A stretch of DNA of 64,000 bases from Acidaminococcus intestini DSM 21505. Its GTDB lineage: Bacteria; Bacillota; Negativicutes; Acidaminococcales; Acidaminococcaceae. Position numbers and translations under genes: made by a program. The stretch covers positions 62,001 to 126,000 of the forward strand of contig NZ_AULA01000002.1 of assembly GCF_000425045.1 (NCBI RefSeq), in the 5' to 3' direction. Numbering within the stretch: position 1 is the stretch's first letter; each line of letters starts with the position of its first letter. Positions 1 through 9,286 of this stretch are shown here, one piece after another. Under the pieces are notes generated by a model. That model was not told the origin of the DNA, did not search any database, and saw only the letters and a list, made by a program, of their open reading frames with translations.

Positions 1-2329
1 GGTTCTTGTTGATGGGAATAACCTTACGGATTTCAACATGGCCAATGATCTTTTCCCGGAACTTCGGTGCCAGCATCCCCTTGATAGCCGCTTCAACATC
101 ATTGAGGGCATCATAGATGACGCGGTAGGTCCGGATATCGACCTGTTCGGTCTCGGCAGCTTTGCGCGCATTGGCATCAGGACGAACGTTGAAGCCAATG
201 ATGAGGGCATTGGAAGCACTGGCGAGCATGACGTCCGATTCGTTGATCGTACCGACACCGGAGTGCACAATCACAACCTTGACTTCCGTGTTCTTGATAT
301 TCGTAAGGGCCTGTTCAAGGGCCTGGATGGTTCCTTGGACATCGGCTTTGACAACGATGTTCAGGTCCTTCATTTCCCCTTCCTGGATACGGCTAAAGAT
401 ATCATCAAGGGAAACCTTGGCTTTCTTCTGCTCGTCCATCTTTTGCTTATCCAGCCGTTTTTCAGCAACAACGCGCGCCGTATGTTCATCCGTTGCATCA
501 AGGAAGTCACCGGCTTCTGGCACATCGTTGAGGCCCAGGACCTCAACCGGCGTAGAAGGGCCGGCCTTCTTTACTTTTTCACCCCGGTCGTTGACCATGG
601 CACGGACTTTGCCATAAGTTGTTCCAGCAAGGATGGAATCACCGATATGGAGCGTCCCGCGGTCAACAAGGACCGTTGCCACCGGTCCACGGCCCTTATC
701 CAGTTTAGCTTCAATGATGGTACCATGGGCGGGCAGGTCGGGGTTTGCTTTCAATTCGAGCATATCGGCTTCCAAGAGAATCATTTCAAGGATATCGGAA
801 ATCCCCGTCTTCTGGCGGGCCGAAACAGGAACCATGATGGTATCGCCGCCCCAAGCTTCCGGAATGAGACCGTGTTCGGACAGCTGCTGCATGACAAAGT
901 CAGGGTTGGCCCCTTCTTTATCGATTTTGTTGATGGCAACGATAACAGGCACATTGGCGGCCTTGGCATGGTTGATGGCTTCCAGTGTCTGGGGCATGAC
1001 GCCGTCGTCCGCGGCAACAACAAGGACAGCAATATCCGTGACCTGAGCCCCTCTGGCACGCATGGCCGTAAAGGCTTCATGGCCCGGCGTATCCAAAAAG
1101 ACAATGGGCCTGCCTTGGCAAATAACACGGTAGGCACCGATGTGCTGCGTAATCCCGCCAGCTTCACGGGCCGTCACATTGGTCTTACGGATAGCGTCAA
1201 GAAGGGACGTCTTCCCATGGTCAACGTGACCCATGACGGTAACAACAGGGGGACGGGGCTTGCGTTTGGCCGGATCATCTTCGACTTCCGGAAGTTCCGT
1301 CGGATCCTGTTCAGGAGGCGGTTCCTTGATTTCACAGTTGAAGTCCATACCTACGAGCTCGGCCGTTTCATGGTCAATTTCCTGATTGATGGTCACCATC
1401 TTCCCTAAGAGGAAGAGCTTCTTGATGACTTCATTGACATCGCGGCACAAAAGTTTGGCAAAGTCCTTGACACTGATGCTCTCGCCTACTTCAATGCTCG
1501 TCGGACGAACGACTTCAGCCTGCTTTTTCGGTGCGGCCTGGTTGTTGTTTTTGTGTTTATGGTTTTTCATCATATGATCTGCACTGCGTAAGGGGCGTGT
1601 ATCGCGGCTTGCGTACGATCCCTTGATTTTTTCCTTTTTCTCCTTATGTCCGAAGTTCTGGTTTCTTTTTCCCATATCCTTTCCGGCATGGGGGCTGTTC
1701 ATATTGAATCCGCTGTTTTGCGGACGGCCGCCGTTATTGCGGGGATTGTTCTGGCTGCGGCGGTTATTGCTGGTACCGCCGCGGTTATCCCGATTGTCAT
1801 TATGACGGGGGCCATTCCCATTTGCTCTGCCATGGTTCTGCTGGCTGCCGCGGCTGCGATCATTATGGTCATTATGGGCAGTGCTTGCTCCATTATGCTG
1901 AGTGCGCTGACCATTTTGCTGATTCATGCGGCCGCTGTTTTGACGGTCCCGATTGTCAGGGCGACGGCTCTCCCCGCCATGACCGTTATGGTCGCCATGT
2001 TGGCTTCCCTGCTGATTGTGGCCTTCCTTGCGGCGGTCTTCCCGCTGCTGGTCTTTCTGAGCAGGCTGCGCTGGATGAACAGGAGCAGCCTTGGGAGCAA
2101 CTCGTTCCTTCGGCTGGCCAGAAGATTGCTGAGGCGCCTGAACCTTTTGCGGGGCTTTGGGTCCATTTCCCTTGCGGCCCATTTCCTTGAGGACCGTTTG
2201 CCGGACCCCTTCATCGACGGAGCTCAGGTTACTCTTGACAGCAATGTTGCGGCCCTTCAGGAAGGACACGATTTCCTTGCTGTCCACATTGATTTCTTTG
2301 GCGATCTCATATATTCTAAATTTTGTCAT
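1..2329 (-). CDS. infB: Translation initiation factor IF-2, 3' end missing
   Basis: IF-2 is the GTPase that brings initiator tRNA to the 30S subunit and promotes 50S joining. The gene starts at ATG 2329 behind a GGAGGTGTGCGG ribosome site and runs off the left edge after about 776 residues, so the last C-terminal part is missing. The first 50 residues form the IF2_N helical domain ([13 protein letters not shown]). Residues about 70-265 are a low-complexity linker rich in Asn, Gln, Gly, His and Arg. The G domain carries GHVDHGKTS near residue 363, DTPGHE near 411 and NKID near 465, and domain II and III sequences follow. It is the last gene of the rimP-nusA-ylxR-ylxQ-infB operon. Identification is secure. 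Confidence 0.97.
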   Translation of the reverse strand, partial: MTKFRIYEIAKEINVDSKEIVSFLKGRNIAVKSNLSSVDEGVRQTVLKEMGRKGNGPKAPQKVQAPQQSSGQPKERVAPKAAPVHPAQPAQKDQQREDRRKEGHNQQGSQHGDHNGHGGESRRPDNRDRQNSGRMNQQNGQRTQHNGASTAHNDHNDRSRGSQQNHGRANGNGPRHNDNRDNRGGTSNNRRSQNNPRNNGGRPQNSGFNMNSPHAGKDMGKRNQNFGHKEKKEKIKGSYASRDTRPLRSADHMMKNHKHKNNNQAAPKKQAEVVRPTSIEVGESISVKDFAKLLCRDVNEVIKKLFLLGKMVTINQEIDHETAELVGMDFNCEIKEPPPEQDPTELPEVEDDPAKRKPRPPVVTVMGHVDHGKTSLLDAIRKTNVTAREAGGITQHIGAYRVICQGRPIVFLDTPGHEAFTAMRARGAQVTDIAVLVVAADDGVMPQTLEAINHAKAANVPVIVAINKIDKEGANPDFVMQQLSEHGLIPEAWGGDTIMVPVSARQKTGISDILEMILLEADMLELKANPDLPAHGTIIEAKLDKGRGPVATVLVDRGTLHIGDSILAGTTYGKVRAMVNDRGEKVKKAGPSTPVEVLGLNDVPEAGDFLDATDEHTARVVAEKRLDKQKMDEQKKAKVSLDDIFSRIQEGEMKDLNIVVKADVQGTIQALEQALTNIKNTEVKVVIVHSGVGTINESDVMLASASNALIIGFNVRPDANARKAAETEQVDIRTYRVIYDALNDVEAAIKGMLAPKFREKIIGHVEIRKVIPINKN

Positions 2330-2351
2330 CCGCACACCTCCAGTAAAACGA

Positions 2352-2645
2352 CTATATCATCATTTTCATAAAGTTCTTATCTAATAACACGACAGCAGCG
2401 CGAGGGGCCTTCCCAAGGGCTTGGCCAAGCCTTGCGGCTGTAAGACGTTTGGTAAAAGGAACATGGGTCTCTTTGCAGAGAGCCACCACTTTTTCGACCG
2501 TCCGGGGTGCTGCGTCCTCGGCAAGGACAGCATAGCAACCCATTCCCTTTTTCAGGGCTTCGCTGACGGCCATATCGCCAGATGCGGTCTTTCCTGCCTT
2601 TTGGGCAAGGCCCAAAGCAAAATAGAGCTGTTCATCGGTCTTCAT
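2352..2645 (-). CDS. ylxQ: L7Ae/L30e-family ribosome-associated protein YlxQ
   Basis: A 97-residue protein of the L7Ae/L30e/S12e/Gadd45 fold, a family that binds kink-turn RNA; the exact role of the bacterial YlxQ type is not settled. The sequence shows the usual pattern of a helical N-terminus ([14 protein letters not shown]), the central strand ending in LAEDAA, and a C-terminal AAVVLLD segment. I start it at the ATG at 2645, which overlaps the ylxR stop as ATGA, rather than at the longer upstream start that would run into ylxR. The gene lies between ylxR and infB, its usual place in Firmicutes, and is probably translationally coupled to ylxR. Confidence 0.88.
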   Translation of the reverse strand: MKTDEQLYFALGLAQKAGKTASGDMAVSEALKKGMGCYAVLAEDAAPRTVEKVVALCKETHVPFTKRLTAARLGQALGKAPRAAVVLLDKNFMKMMI

Positions 2646-2908
2646 GATTTTTTCAGTTCCTCTAACAAGGCATCCTTGCATTCCTTGGATACAGGTATGT
2701 CAAAAGCCCGTTCCAAGCTCTTTGAAGCAAAGGCTTTTTGGATGCAGCTGGGATCATCACAGACATAGGCACCGCGGCCCGCCTTTTTTCCGGTCCGGTC
2801 AAGGACAATGTCCCCATCCGGTGTCCGAACGATGCGAATCAGATCCTTCTTGTCCTTTTTGGTGCCGCAGCCAATACAGCTCCGCTGCGGGATCTTCTTG
2901 ACCTTCAT
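2642..2908 (-). CDS. ylxR: YlxR / RnpM family RNA-binding protein (DUF448)
   Basis: An 88-residue basic protein of the DUF448 family, described in Bacillus as an RNA-binding modulator of RNase P (RnpM). The family signature is present at the N-terminus: PQRSCIGCGTKK with paired cysteines, then LIRIVR, and the GRGAYVC motif with a further cysteine pair around residues 46-55. The start overlaps the nusA stop by four bases and the end overlaps the ylxQ start by four bases, so all three are likely to be translationally coupled. Length and order are normal for the family. Confidence 0.92.
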   Translation of the reverse strand: MKVKKIPQRSCIGCGTKKDKKDLIRIVRTPDGDIVLDRTGKKAGRGAYVCDDPSCIQKAFASKSLERAFDIPVSKECKDALLEELKKS

Positions 2909-3984
2909 GCTTCATCCCCGTTTTCTTCACCAGCTGCGGCTTCCGCACTTTCACGAGCCTGGGTCTCACTCTTGATGTCGATTTTCCAGCCAGTGAGTTT
3001 AGCTGCAAGCCGAGCATTCTGGCCTTCCTTGCCAATAGCAAGGGAAAGCTGGAAGTCAGGTACGACGACACGGCAAATCTTGTGTTCGGCATCGGCTGCT
3101 GCCGATACGACCTTCGATGGGGAAAGGGCGCTGGCGACATATTCTTCCGGATTGTCACTGTATTTGACAATGTCAATCTTTTCGCCGCCCAATTCATCAA
3201 CAACGGTCTGGACACGCATTCCCTTAGGACCGACGCAGGCACCAACAGGGTCAACACTGGGATTGGTGCTGTGGACCGCAATTTTGCTGCGCATCCCCGG
3301 TTCACGGGCAACGCTGTCAATGATGACAGTTCCATCCTGGATTTCCGCCACTTCCAATTCAAAAAGACGTTTCAAAAGACCAGGATGGGTCCGTGACAGG
3401 ATAATTTGCGGCCCCTTGGTCGTCTTTTTGACTTCGACCACATAACATTTGATCCGCTGATGGTATTCATAGGTTTCCCCCGGAATCTGTTCGTTGGGAA
3501 GGAGCGTTCCCTCGGCCGTGCCCAGATCGACAAAGATGTTGCGGCCCTCGATGCGCTGGATAGTTCCGGTAACAATATCGTTTTCCCGATCGGAATACTT
3601 TTCGTAGACCATCCCTCGCTCTGCTTCGCGGATGCGTTGGACAATGACTTGTTTGGCATTTTGGGCAGCAATGCGGCCAAAGTTCTTGGGCGTCACTTCT
3701 TCTTCCACAACGTCCCCCGCCTGATAGCGCGGGTTCAGCTTGAACGCTTCGTCAAGGCTGATTTCGGTCAGGGGATTTTCCACTTCCGTTACGATATTTT
3801 TCTGCGCATAGACGTGGATTTCCCCATTTTCCTTGTTCATGGAAACCCTGACATTCTGAGTGGAGCCGAAATTCTTCTTATAGGCTGTGATGAGCGCCTC
3901 TTCCACCGCACTGTACAGTACGTCCGGAGAAATATGCTTCTCCTTGGCCAGCTGCGCAATGGCTCTTACAAAATCCGCATTCAC
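2905..3984 (-). CDS. nusA: Transcription termination/antitermination factor NusA
   Basis: NusA binds RNA polymerase and nascent RNA and controls pausing, termination and antitermination. The 359 residues contain the N-terminal polymerase-binding domain (about 1-125), an S1 domain (about 130-200), and two KH domains (for example VGACVGPKGMRVQ near 230 and LSLAIGKEGQNARLAAKLTGW near 310). It lacks the acidic repeats found at the end of the E. coli protein, as is normal in Firmicutes. It follows rimP after a 15-base gap and overlaps ylxR by four bases. Confidence 0.97.
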   Translation of the reverse strand: MNADFVRAIAQLAKEKHISPDVLYSAVEEALITAYKKNFGSTQNVRVSMNKENGEIHVYAQKNIVTEVENPLTEISLDEAFKLNPRYQAGDVVEEEVTPKNFGRIAAQNAKQVIVQRIREAERGMVYEKYSDRENDIVTGTIQRIEGRNIFVDLGTAEGTLLPNEQIPGETYEYHQRIKCYVVEVKKTTKGPQIILSRTHPGLLKRLFELEVAEIQDGTVIIDSVAREPGMRSKIAVHSTNPSVDPVGACVGPKGMRVQTVVDELGGEKIDIVKYSDNPEEYVASALSPSKVVSAAADAEHKICRVVVPDFQLSLAIGKEGQNARLAAKLTGWKIDIKSETQARESAEAAAGEENGDEA

Positions 3985-3999
3985 TTGTAAAATCCTCCC

Positions 4000-4461
4000 T
4001 TAAAAATCCAAATGTGGTCTGACAGATGAAATAAGCGACCGCTCCAGGGTCACTTTCTGTTTCTTGAAGTTTTTCACGACCAAATGGGCTTCATCGTGGC
4101 TGACGAGTTCATAGGTCTGCACCTTCTTGCCTTCAAACGGGGCATAAAAGGATACATCAATCTTTTTTCCATAGTGATCGACGTAATCACTGTCCTTTTT
4201 AAGCGGTCTGTCAATCCCGGGGGAAGAGACTTCCAGATAGTACTGTTCCTTGATGACGTCTTTTTCATCCAATACTTTTTCAAGGTCACCGCTTACAGCC
4301 GTGCAGTCATCGATATCGATACCCCCTTCTTTATCGATGTAGACCCGGAGATACCAGTCCCGTTCCCGGACATATTCCACATCGACAAGTTCTACGCCGC
4401 ACGCTTCACAAATGGGAAGGGCGAGCTCGCTGACCTGTTCCACGATTTTCTTTTTGTCCAT
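4000..4461 (-). CDS. rimP: Ribosome maturation factor RimP
   Basis: RimP assists assembly of the 30S subunit. The 153 residues show the family pattern: N-terminal alpha/beta domain with VELVDVEYVRERDWYLRVYID, then GGIDIDDCTAVS, the LEVSSPGIDRPLK signature near residue 80, and a small C-terminal Sm-like barrel. It is the first gene of the nusA-infB operon. A well-formed promoter and a leader of about 190 bases lie upstream and are described separately. Confidence 0.96.
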   Translation of the reverse strand: MDKKKIVEQVSELALPICEACGVELVDVEYVRERDWYLRVYIDKEGGIDIDDCTAVSGDLEKVLDEKDVIKEQYYLEVSSPGIDRPLKKDSDYVDHYGKKIDVSFYAPFEGKKVQTYELVSHDEAHLVVKNFKKQKVTLERSLISSVRPHLDF

Positions 4462-4608
4462 TTGGCACCTGCTTCTTTTTCATTCATGATTCCGGAGAGC
4501 ACCGGATATTGGAGCAAAACATCGGTCCGCACCTTGCTGCCCCCTCCCCACTTCCAGGGAGAAGGAAAATCGACTGGGAGCATGCTCCTTTTGCTCCTTG
4601 TAAACGAA

Positions 4609-4632
4609 AGAGCGGGTATAAATACCCACTCT
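4609..4632 (-). terminator. Stem-loop with U-rich tail in the rimP operon leader
   Basis: On the minus strand AGAGTGGGTA and TACCCGCTCT pair over ten positions (one G-U) around a four-base loop and are followed by TTCGTTT. It may terminate transcripts of the upstream secreted-protein gene, but it lies downstream of the predicted rimP promoter, at about +23 to +46 of that transcript, so it may also act as an attenuator or as a 5' stabilising hairpin. Confidence 0.55.
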
Positions 4633-4661
4633 CCAAGGTTTGCCTCAGTTTTCTATCGTTC

Positions 4662-4690
4662 ATTATAACACGTACGCCAAGGAAAGGCAA
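4662..4690 (-). promoter_or_regulatory. Promoter of the rimP-nusA-infB operon
   Basis: On the minus strand there is a -35 element TTGCCT (4685-4690), a 17-base spacer and a perfect -10 TATAAT (4662-4667). The predicted start near 4655 gives a leader of about 190 bases before rimP. The leader also contains the perfect palindrome GGAGCATGCTCC (4577-4588). Confidence 0.7.
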
Positions 4691-4720
4691 GGAACTGTGC
4701 GCTCTCTTCGGCTTCCCGCC

Positions 4721-5665
4721 TTATTGGTTGAGCAGATACGCGTTTAAGGCCTGGGATAACTCCATCCCCAGCGTATGAGGAGATAAGGGCGTCCAAGCGC
4801 TGTCACGGACGGTGGACTCGCTGATCATGGTGCCCTGCCGGCGGCTGTAATCCGCGCGGTACAGGTCCATATAGGTCTTGAGTCTCACATCGTAACGGGA
4901 ATAAAGAAAGGTCGTGTTACCTCCCCGGCGGACCCATTTGTTCCAGACCGTCAGTATGCCCGTCTCTTTATCATAGCTTAGGGAACGGGAATCAAAATAG
5001 ACTTCATAGTGGGAGTTCATGGCAGCCAGTTCCCAGGCAGCCTCCTTGTCACTCGGCACGGTGGGAAGAGATTCTTCCTCAAGGGTTGAAAGCTTGTTTC
5101 CTTTTTGGGAGGATGTTGCCGCTTCTTCCGTAGATTCCTGCCTCATTTTATTTTTTTCTTCCGCCCGTCTCAAATACTTTTTCCAGGAAGGCTCTTCCTG
5201 TTCCGCCACAGATTTTGCTTTGGCCTTTTCCGCGATAGGATCCGCCATTTTTTGGGGCACATCCATTTTCTTTGCTGGGACGGCTGCCATTTCTTTTCTC
5301 CCCGCCACGGATTGGGCCGATGTTTCAGGCTGCACGGTCTTTTTAGGTGCAGCCTCTTCTCCGGTTGAAGTTCCAAGGGCTTCTCCAGTCAGGCCTTTTC
5401 CCGCAAGCGCTTCTCGTGCCGCTTTGCCGCGGCTCGTATAGCGTTTCCACAGAGGCTCGTTGGAAAGGACTTCTTCTGCTTTTTGACGGGCAAGAGCCGC
5501 TTCTTTATCTTTTTCTTCCTTAGCAGCCGCTTCCTCGGCAGCTCTTTGTTTGGCCCTGGTTGTATATTTCCGCCACTGGGCACTTTCCGCGGCGCTTACC
5601 GCTGCCGAAAAGGGCATGGCTGCAATCGCGCCGAGGACCAGGACGGTGATGATTTGCTTTTTCAT
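4721..5665 (-). CDS. Secreted protein with W-K/R-Y repeats and a C-terminal adhesin-E-like domain
   Basis: A 314-residue exported protein of unknown function. Residues 1-26 form a signal peptide (MKKQIITVLVLGAIAAMPFS, cleavage near AVSAAES). The next 150 residues are Ala/Glu/Lys-rich and probably coiled or extended, with three copies of W-[RK]-[KR]-Y-x-x-R-[AG] at residues 31, 73 and 161. The C-terminal 105 residues are compact (WELAAMNSHYEVYFDSRSL, then ILTVWNKWV and a Tyr/Arg-rich stretch) and resemble the surface-adhesin-E-like beta domain seen in Negativicutes outer proteins; that match is from memory and tentative. The gene stands alone between the phosphatase gene and the rimP promoter. 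Confidence 0.7.
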   Translation of the reverse strand: MKKQIITVLVLGAIAAMPFSAAVSAAESAQWRKYTTRAKQRAAEEAAAKEEKDKEAALARQKAEEVLSNEPLWKRYTSRGKAAREALAGKGLTGEALGTSTGEEAAPKKTVQPETSAQSVAGRKEMAAVPAKKMDVPQKMADPIAEKAKAKSVAEQEEPSWKKYLRRAEEKNKMRQESTEEAATSSQKGNKLSTLEEESLPTVPSDKEAAWELAAMNSHYEVYFDSRSLSYDKETGILTVWNKWVRRGGNTTFLYSRYDVRLKTYMDLYRADYSRRQGTMISESTVRDSAWTPLSPHTLGMELSQALNAYLLNQ

Positions 5666-5762
5666 GGCTAAATTTCCTTTCCCCCAAAAACTTATTTTAA
5701 CCTTTTTATTTTACCATATTTTAAGCGCTCCGTCAGGCCAATTTATCCTCAAGGCAGCATAA

Positions 5763-5782
5763 GGAAAAGCGCGGCGCTTTCC
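5763..5782 (-). terminator. Possible terminator after the phosphatase gene
   Basis: The arms GGAAAGCGC and GCGCTTTTCC (minus strand) form a short G+C-rich hairpin about ten bases after the stop codon. The T-tract after it is poor (TTATGCT), so termination may be weak. Confidence 0.45.
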
Positions 5783-5792
5783 TTTCCTCCAG

Positions 5793-7091
5793 CTATTTTG
5801 TAACGGTTACGGCGTGCATCTTTCGTCCATTTTTGTCATAACAGATAAACTCCAAGGCCTCATTTGAAGCCCGAAGAAGCAGATAATTCCTATCCTCCGG
5901 TTGGGGTGCCACCATCTTGTCAAGGGCATGCTGCTTCCATAGCCCCGGGTACTGCACATCACCGGCAACCCCGGTCAAAAGGTAAAGGGGCCCTGTTTCA
6001 TCACGGCGGAACCCCTTGATATGCCCGCGGTCCCGGAAGGTATGGAGATGGGCCGTAAGCACGGCATCCACTTGAGCCTCGTCAAAAATGGGCATAAAAA
6101 AGCGTCCTGTATCAGAAAAACCTTCCTCCCGCGGGGTCGGTCTTGAGGCAAATCCATACTGCAGCACATCACGGTGCATAAGAACGACTTTCCATTTCTT
6201 TTTTGTTCCTGCCAGATCACGCCGCAGCCATTCCGCCTCATCCTTAAGAAGATTCGGTTCCCACGCCTTGAGTTCACTGTCCTGGGTATTGAGGACCGTG
6301 AAATGGACCTCCCCGACATCAAAGGAATAAAATTCCCCGGCATAGCGGGCATCGCCTGCAGGCAGCTGAAAAAGCTGGAGATAAGCCAGAGGTCGGCGCA
6401 CTTTCCAATCAAGGGTATAGGTCTCATGATTGCCGAGGAGGGGAGCCACGGGGATCCGTTCAATCACGCCTTGAAGGGCATCAAACCAGGCATCCCACTG
6501 GTAGGCATGCTCCCCGTTATCCACAAGGTCCCCCATATTCACAAAAAAGGACACGTCAGGATGGTCTTTAAAGGCCTTTTGAGCAAGGGCCTTCCAGCCG
6601 CTGTAATCAGCGGACTGGGAATCGGGAAAGATAAGCGCCGAAAAAGAGCCCTGTGCCGGCGTTTCAAGGGGCATCCAGGGGCTGCGTTTCCGGTCGTTGC
6701 CAACGCGGTATTCATAGCTTGTACCGGGCGTAAGGCCAGTCACCATGGCCGTATGGAGATGACGCGTGACTCCGTTATCAGTAAAGACGGAAGACGTGGC
6801 CGGGACAACTTGGCTTGCCTTCTCCCCTTTTTTCCGGATTTCGGCAAGCGCTCTATTGTCTTCATCCTGGGACTGCCACATCAAGGTCCGACTCGTGGAA
6901 GGATCTTGGGTCATGATCTGCCGGATTTCATAAGCATCAGCACGGCTTGTCAGATCATAGCGATGGAGAAGGGAACGAATCTTATTTTCGACTTGGAAGC
7001 GAGGTTCTGCCAGCTGAGGCAATGTGAAGCATATCACCAAGGCAGCTATGAGAAACATGACGGCCGTCAGTACGTATTTTCTTCTTTTCAT
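5793..7091 (-). CDS. Purple-acid-phosphatase-like metallophosphoesterase, membrane anchored or secreted
   Basis: A 432-residue phosphoesterase. It starts with a basic stretch and one hydrophobic segment (residues 7-24), so it is exported or anchored facing outward. Residues about 60-145 resemble the fibronectin-like N-terminal domain of purple acid phosphatases, ending in GLTPGTSYEYRVG. The catalytic domain has FPDSQS, NMGDLVDNG, LLGNHETY, VLMHRD and TAHLHTF, matching the five metallophosphatase blocks; the last block has AHLH where GHxH is usual. The substrate is unknown. The gene is a single unit between typA and the adhesin-like gene. Confidence 0.85.
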   Translation of the reverse strand: MKRRKYVLTAVMFLIAALVICFTLPQLAEPRFQVENKIRSLLHRYDLTSRADAYEIRQIMTQDPSTSRTLMWQSQDEDNRALAEIRKKGEKASQVVPATSSVFTDNGVTRHLHTAMVTGLTPGTSYEYRVGNDRKRSPWMPLETPAQGSFSALIFPDSQSADYSGWKALAQKAFKDHPDVSFFVNMGDLVDNGEHAYQWDAWFDALQGVIERIPVAPLLGNHETYTLDWKVRRPLAYLQLFQLPAGDARYAGEFYSFDVGEVHFTVLNTQDSELKAWEPNLLKDEAEWLRRDLAGTKKKWKVVLMHRDVLQYGFASRPTPREEGFSDTGRFFMPIFDEAQVDAVLTAHLHTFRDRGHIKGFRRDETGPLYLLTGVAGDVQYPGLWKQHALDKMVAPQPEDRNYLLLRASNEALEFICYDKNGRKMHAVTVTK

Positions 7092-7194
7092 GGGGAAAAA
7101 CCTTGTCCTTTCGTTTTACTGGCTCCTATCATACTGTAAAATCAGGCGGAAGAAAACTATTTCTTATGCATGACGGTCCATACCTCATAAGCAT

Positions 7195-7229
7195 AAAAAA
7201 GAAAGGGCCCACCGAAGCGGTACCCTTTC
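7195..7229 (-). terminator. Intrinsic terminator of typA
   Basis: On the minus strand the arms GAAAGGGTACC and GGTGGGCCCTTTC flank a short loop and are followed by seven T residues, 20 bases after the typA stop codon. Confidence 0.85.
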
Positions 7230-7247
7230 GATATATGGATATATGGA

Positions 7248-9068
7248 TTAAGCTTTTGCGTTGCGGGCTCTTTGACGGGCGCGTTCCAAACGGGAAAGGA
7301 TCTTCTTTCTCATCCTAATGCTCTTAGGCGTCACTTCCACCGTTTCATCTTCGTTGATATGTTCCAAAGCGCCTTCCAAAGAGAAGGTTTGCGGCGGAAT
7401 GAGCCGGACGGCATCATCACTGCCAGCGGCACGCATGTTGGAAACATGCTTCTTCTTGCAGGGATTGACATCCATATCATCCTCACGGCTGTTTTCCCCA
7501 ACAATCTGGCCTTCATAGACCTGTTCACCCGGATTGATATACATAGTGCCGCGAGCCTGGCACTTATCAATGCCATAAGCGGTCGTTTCACCAGCTTCAA
7601 AAGCAACAAGGCTGCCGCGCGTACGGCCGGGGATATCCCCCTTATAGGCACCCCAACCGGCAAAGACGTGATTCATGATGCCGTTGCCTTTGGTATCGGT
7701 GAGGAACTGGCTGCGGAAGCCAATGAGGCCGCGGGCCGGAATGATGAATTCCATGCGCAGATACCCGGACATTTCCGTCATGTTCTGGAGTTCGGCCTTA
7801 CGAATGCCCAGACCTTCCATGACAGGACCCATGAAGTCCTGCGGGACGTCAATGGTCAGAGCTTCCATTGGTTCCAGGAGCTTGCCGTTTTCGTCGCGGC
7901 GCATGATAACACTCGGTTTACCAACCTGCAGTTCAAACCCTTCACGGCGCATGGCTTCGATCAGGACGGACAGATGGAGTTCACCACGGCCGGAAACCTT
8001 GAAGGTATCTGGGGAATCCGTATCCTCAACACGCATGGACACGTTTGTTTCCACTTCTTTATACAGGCGTTCACGAATATGGCGGCTTGTGATGAAATCC
8101 CCTTCCTGACCGGCAAAAGGACTGTCGTTGACCGAAAAGGTCATGGACAGGGTCGGTTCGTCAACTTTGATGCCAGCGAGCTGTTCCGGATTTTCCGAAT
8201 CAGCAATGGTATCGCCGATTTCAACATCCTGCAGCCCTATGAGAGCAATGATTTCCCCGGCTTTGGCTTCCTGGGTCTCGACCCGTTTCAGGCCTTCATA
8301 GGTATACAGACGGCCAATTTTTTCATTGGTCCGCTGATCGTCGTGCATAAGACAGATCATCTGGCCATTCTTGATGGTCCCGCGGACAATACGGCCGACA
8401 ACGATGCGGCCGACATAGTCATCATAGTCGAGGGTATTGGCAAGCATCTGGAGCGGGCCGTCCACATCAACATCAGGAGCCGGGATGGTGTCCATGATGA
8501 CCTTAAAGAGCGGATCGAGGTTATCACTGTCATCATCCATGGAAAGTTTCGCAATGCCCTTCTTGGCAGAGCAATAGACAACAGGGAAATCAAGCTGATC
8601 ATCGGAGGCATTCAGTTCAATGAAAAGGTCAAGGACCTCATCAACAACTTCATCCACGCGCTGATCCGGACGGTCGATCTTGTTGATGACGACAACTGGT
8701 TTCAGATGATGTTCCAAAGCCTTACGGAGCACGTATTTGGTCTGGGGCATCGGGCCTTCATATGCATCTACGAGCAGTAATACACCGTCTACCATGTTGA
8801 GCACACGTTCCACTTCGCCGCCGAAGTCAGCGTGGCCCGGCGTATCCAAGATATTGATCTTGGTGCCTTCATGCATGACGGACGTGTTCTTGGCAAGGAT
8901 CGTAATGCCGCGTTCACGTTCCTGATCATTGGAGTCCATGACACGTTCCTGCACCTTTTCATTGGCACGGAAGACATGGCTCTGTTTCAGCATGGCATCG
9001 ACCAAAGTCGTCTTACCATGGTCAACGTGAGCGATGATGGCAATGTTACGCAAATCATTTCTAATCAT
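7248..9068 (-). CDS. typA: Ribosome-binding GTPase TypA/BipA
   Basis: TypA is an EF-G-like translational GTPase that binds 70S ribosomes and aids growth and 50S assembly under stress, including cold. The 606 residues show [10 protein letters not shown] at 14-23, the switch I region [37 protein letters not shown] and a C-terminal domain with [12 protein letters not shown]. Length is normal. It has its own strong promoter and terminator, and is flanked by a phosphatase and a beta-CASP hydrolase. Confidence 0.97.
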   Translation of the reverse strand: MIRNDLRNIAIIAHVDHGKTTLVDAMLKQSHVFRANEKVQERVMDSNDQERERGITILAKNTSVMHEGTKINILDTPGHADFGGEVERVLNMVDGVLLLVDAYEGPMPQTKYVLRKALEHHLKPVVVINKIDRPDQRVDEVVDEVLDLFIELNASDDQLDFPVVYCSAKKGIAKLSMDDDSDNLDPLFKVIMDTIPAPDVDVDGPLQMLANTLDYDDYVGRIVVGRIVRGTIKNGQMICLMHDDQRTNEKIGRLYTYEGLKRVETQEAKAGEIIALIGLQDVEIGDTIADSENPEQLAGIKVDEPTLSMTFSVNDSPFAGQEGDFITSRHIRERLYKEVETNVSMRVEDTDSPDTFKVSGRGELHLSVLIEAMRREGFELQVGKPSVIMRRDENGKLLEPMEALTIDVPQDFMGPVMEGLGIRKAELQNMTEMSGYLRMEFIIPARGLIGFRSQFLTDTKGNGIMNHVFAGWGAYKGDIPGRTRGSLVAFEAGETTAYGIDKCQARGTMYINPGEQVYEGQIVGENSREDDMDVNPCKKKHVSNMRAAGSDDAVRLIPPQTFSLEGALEHINEDETVEVTPKSIRMRKKILSRLERARQRARNAKA

Positions 9069-9112
9069 AAAAGCCTTATCCCCTCTACACTTGATTCAGA
9101 TAGATAAATCAA

Positions 9113-9137
9113 GAGGATGCTTATAGAAAGCATCCTC
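9113..9137 (-). other. Stem-loop in the typA leader
   Basis: GAGGATGCTT and AAGCATCCTC (minus strand) form a ten-base perfect stem with a five-base loop, followed by TTGATTT. Relative to the predicted typA start of transcription it lies at about +20 to +44, so it is part of the typA leader; it could also terminate read-through from the hydrolase gene upstream. Confidence 0.55.
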
Positions 9138-9163
9138 CTTAGACTACAAAATTCGACTTAACA

Positions 9164-9192
9164 ATTATATTCTTTTAAAGGAATACTGTCAA
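9164..9192 (-). promoter_or_regulatory. Promoter of typA
   Basis: Minus-strand -35 TTGACA (9187-9192), 17-base spacer, -10 TATAAT (9164-9169): a consensus sigma-70/sigma-A promoter. The predicted start is near 9157, giving an 89-base leader. Confidence 0.85.
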
Positions 9193-9286
9193 CAGAAAAT
9201 CCTTATTCCCTGATTTCCCGCCGTTCAGAAAGAGTCACGGGCAACGGAAAGAGGTAAAGGAAGCGCTTTTTAGGCGAAAAGACGGC

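Noticed and set aside
38-1408. A 456-codon plus-strand frame opposite infB
   Set aside because: It is the antisense shadow of the well-supported infB frame; no ribosome site or recognisable family.
4470-4655. T-box or other riboswitch in the rimP leader
   Set aside because: A GGTGCGGACC-like stretch recalls the T-box antiterminator, but the consensus and specifier loop are not there.
7272-8780. A 502-codon plus-strand frame opposite typA
   Set aside because: Antisense shadow of typA, without a promoter or ribosome site.
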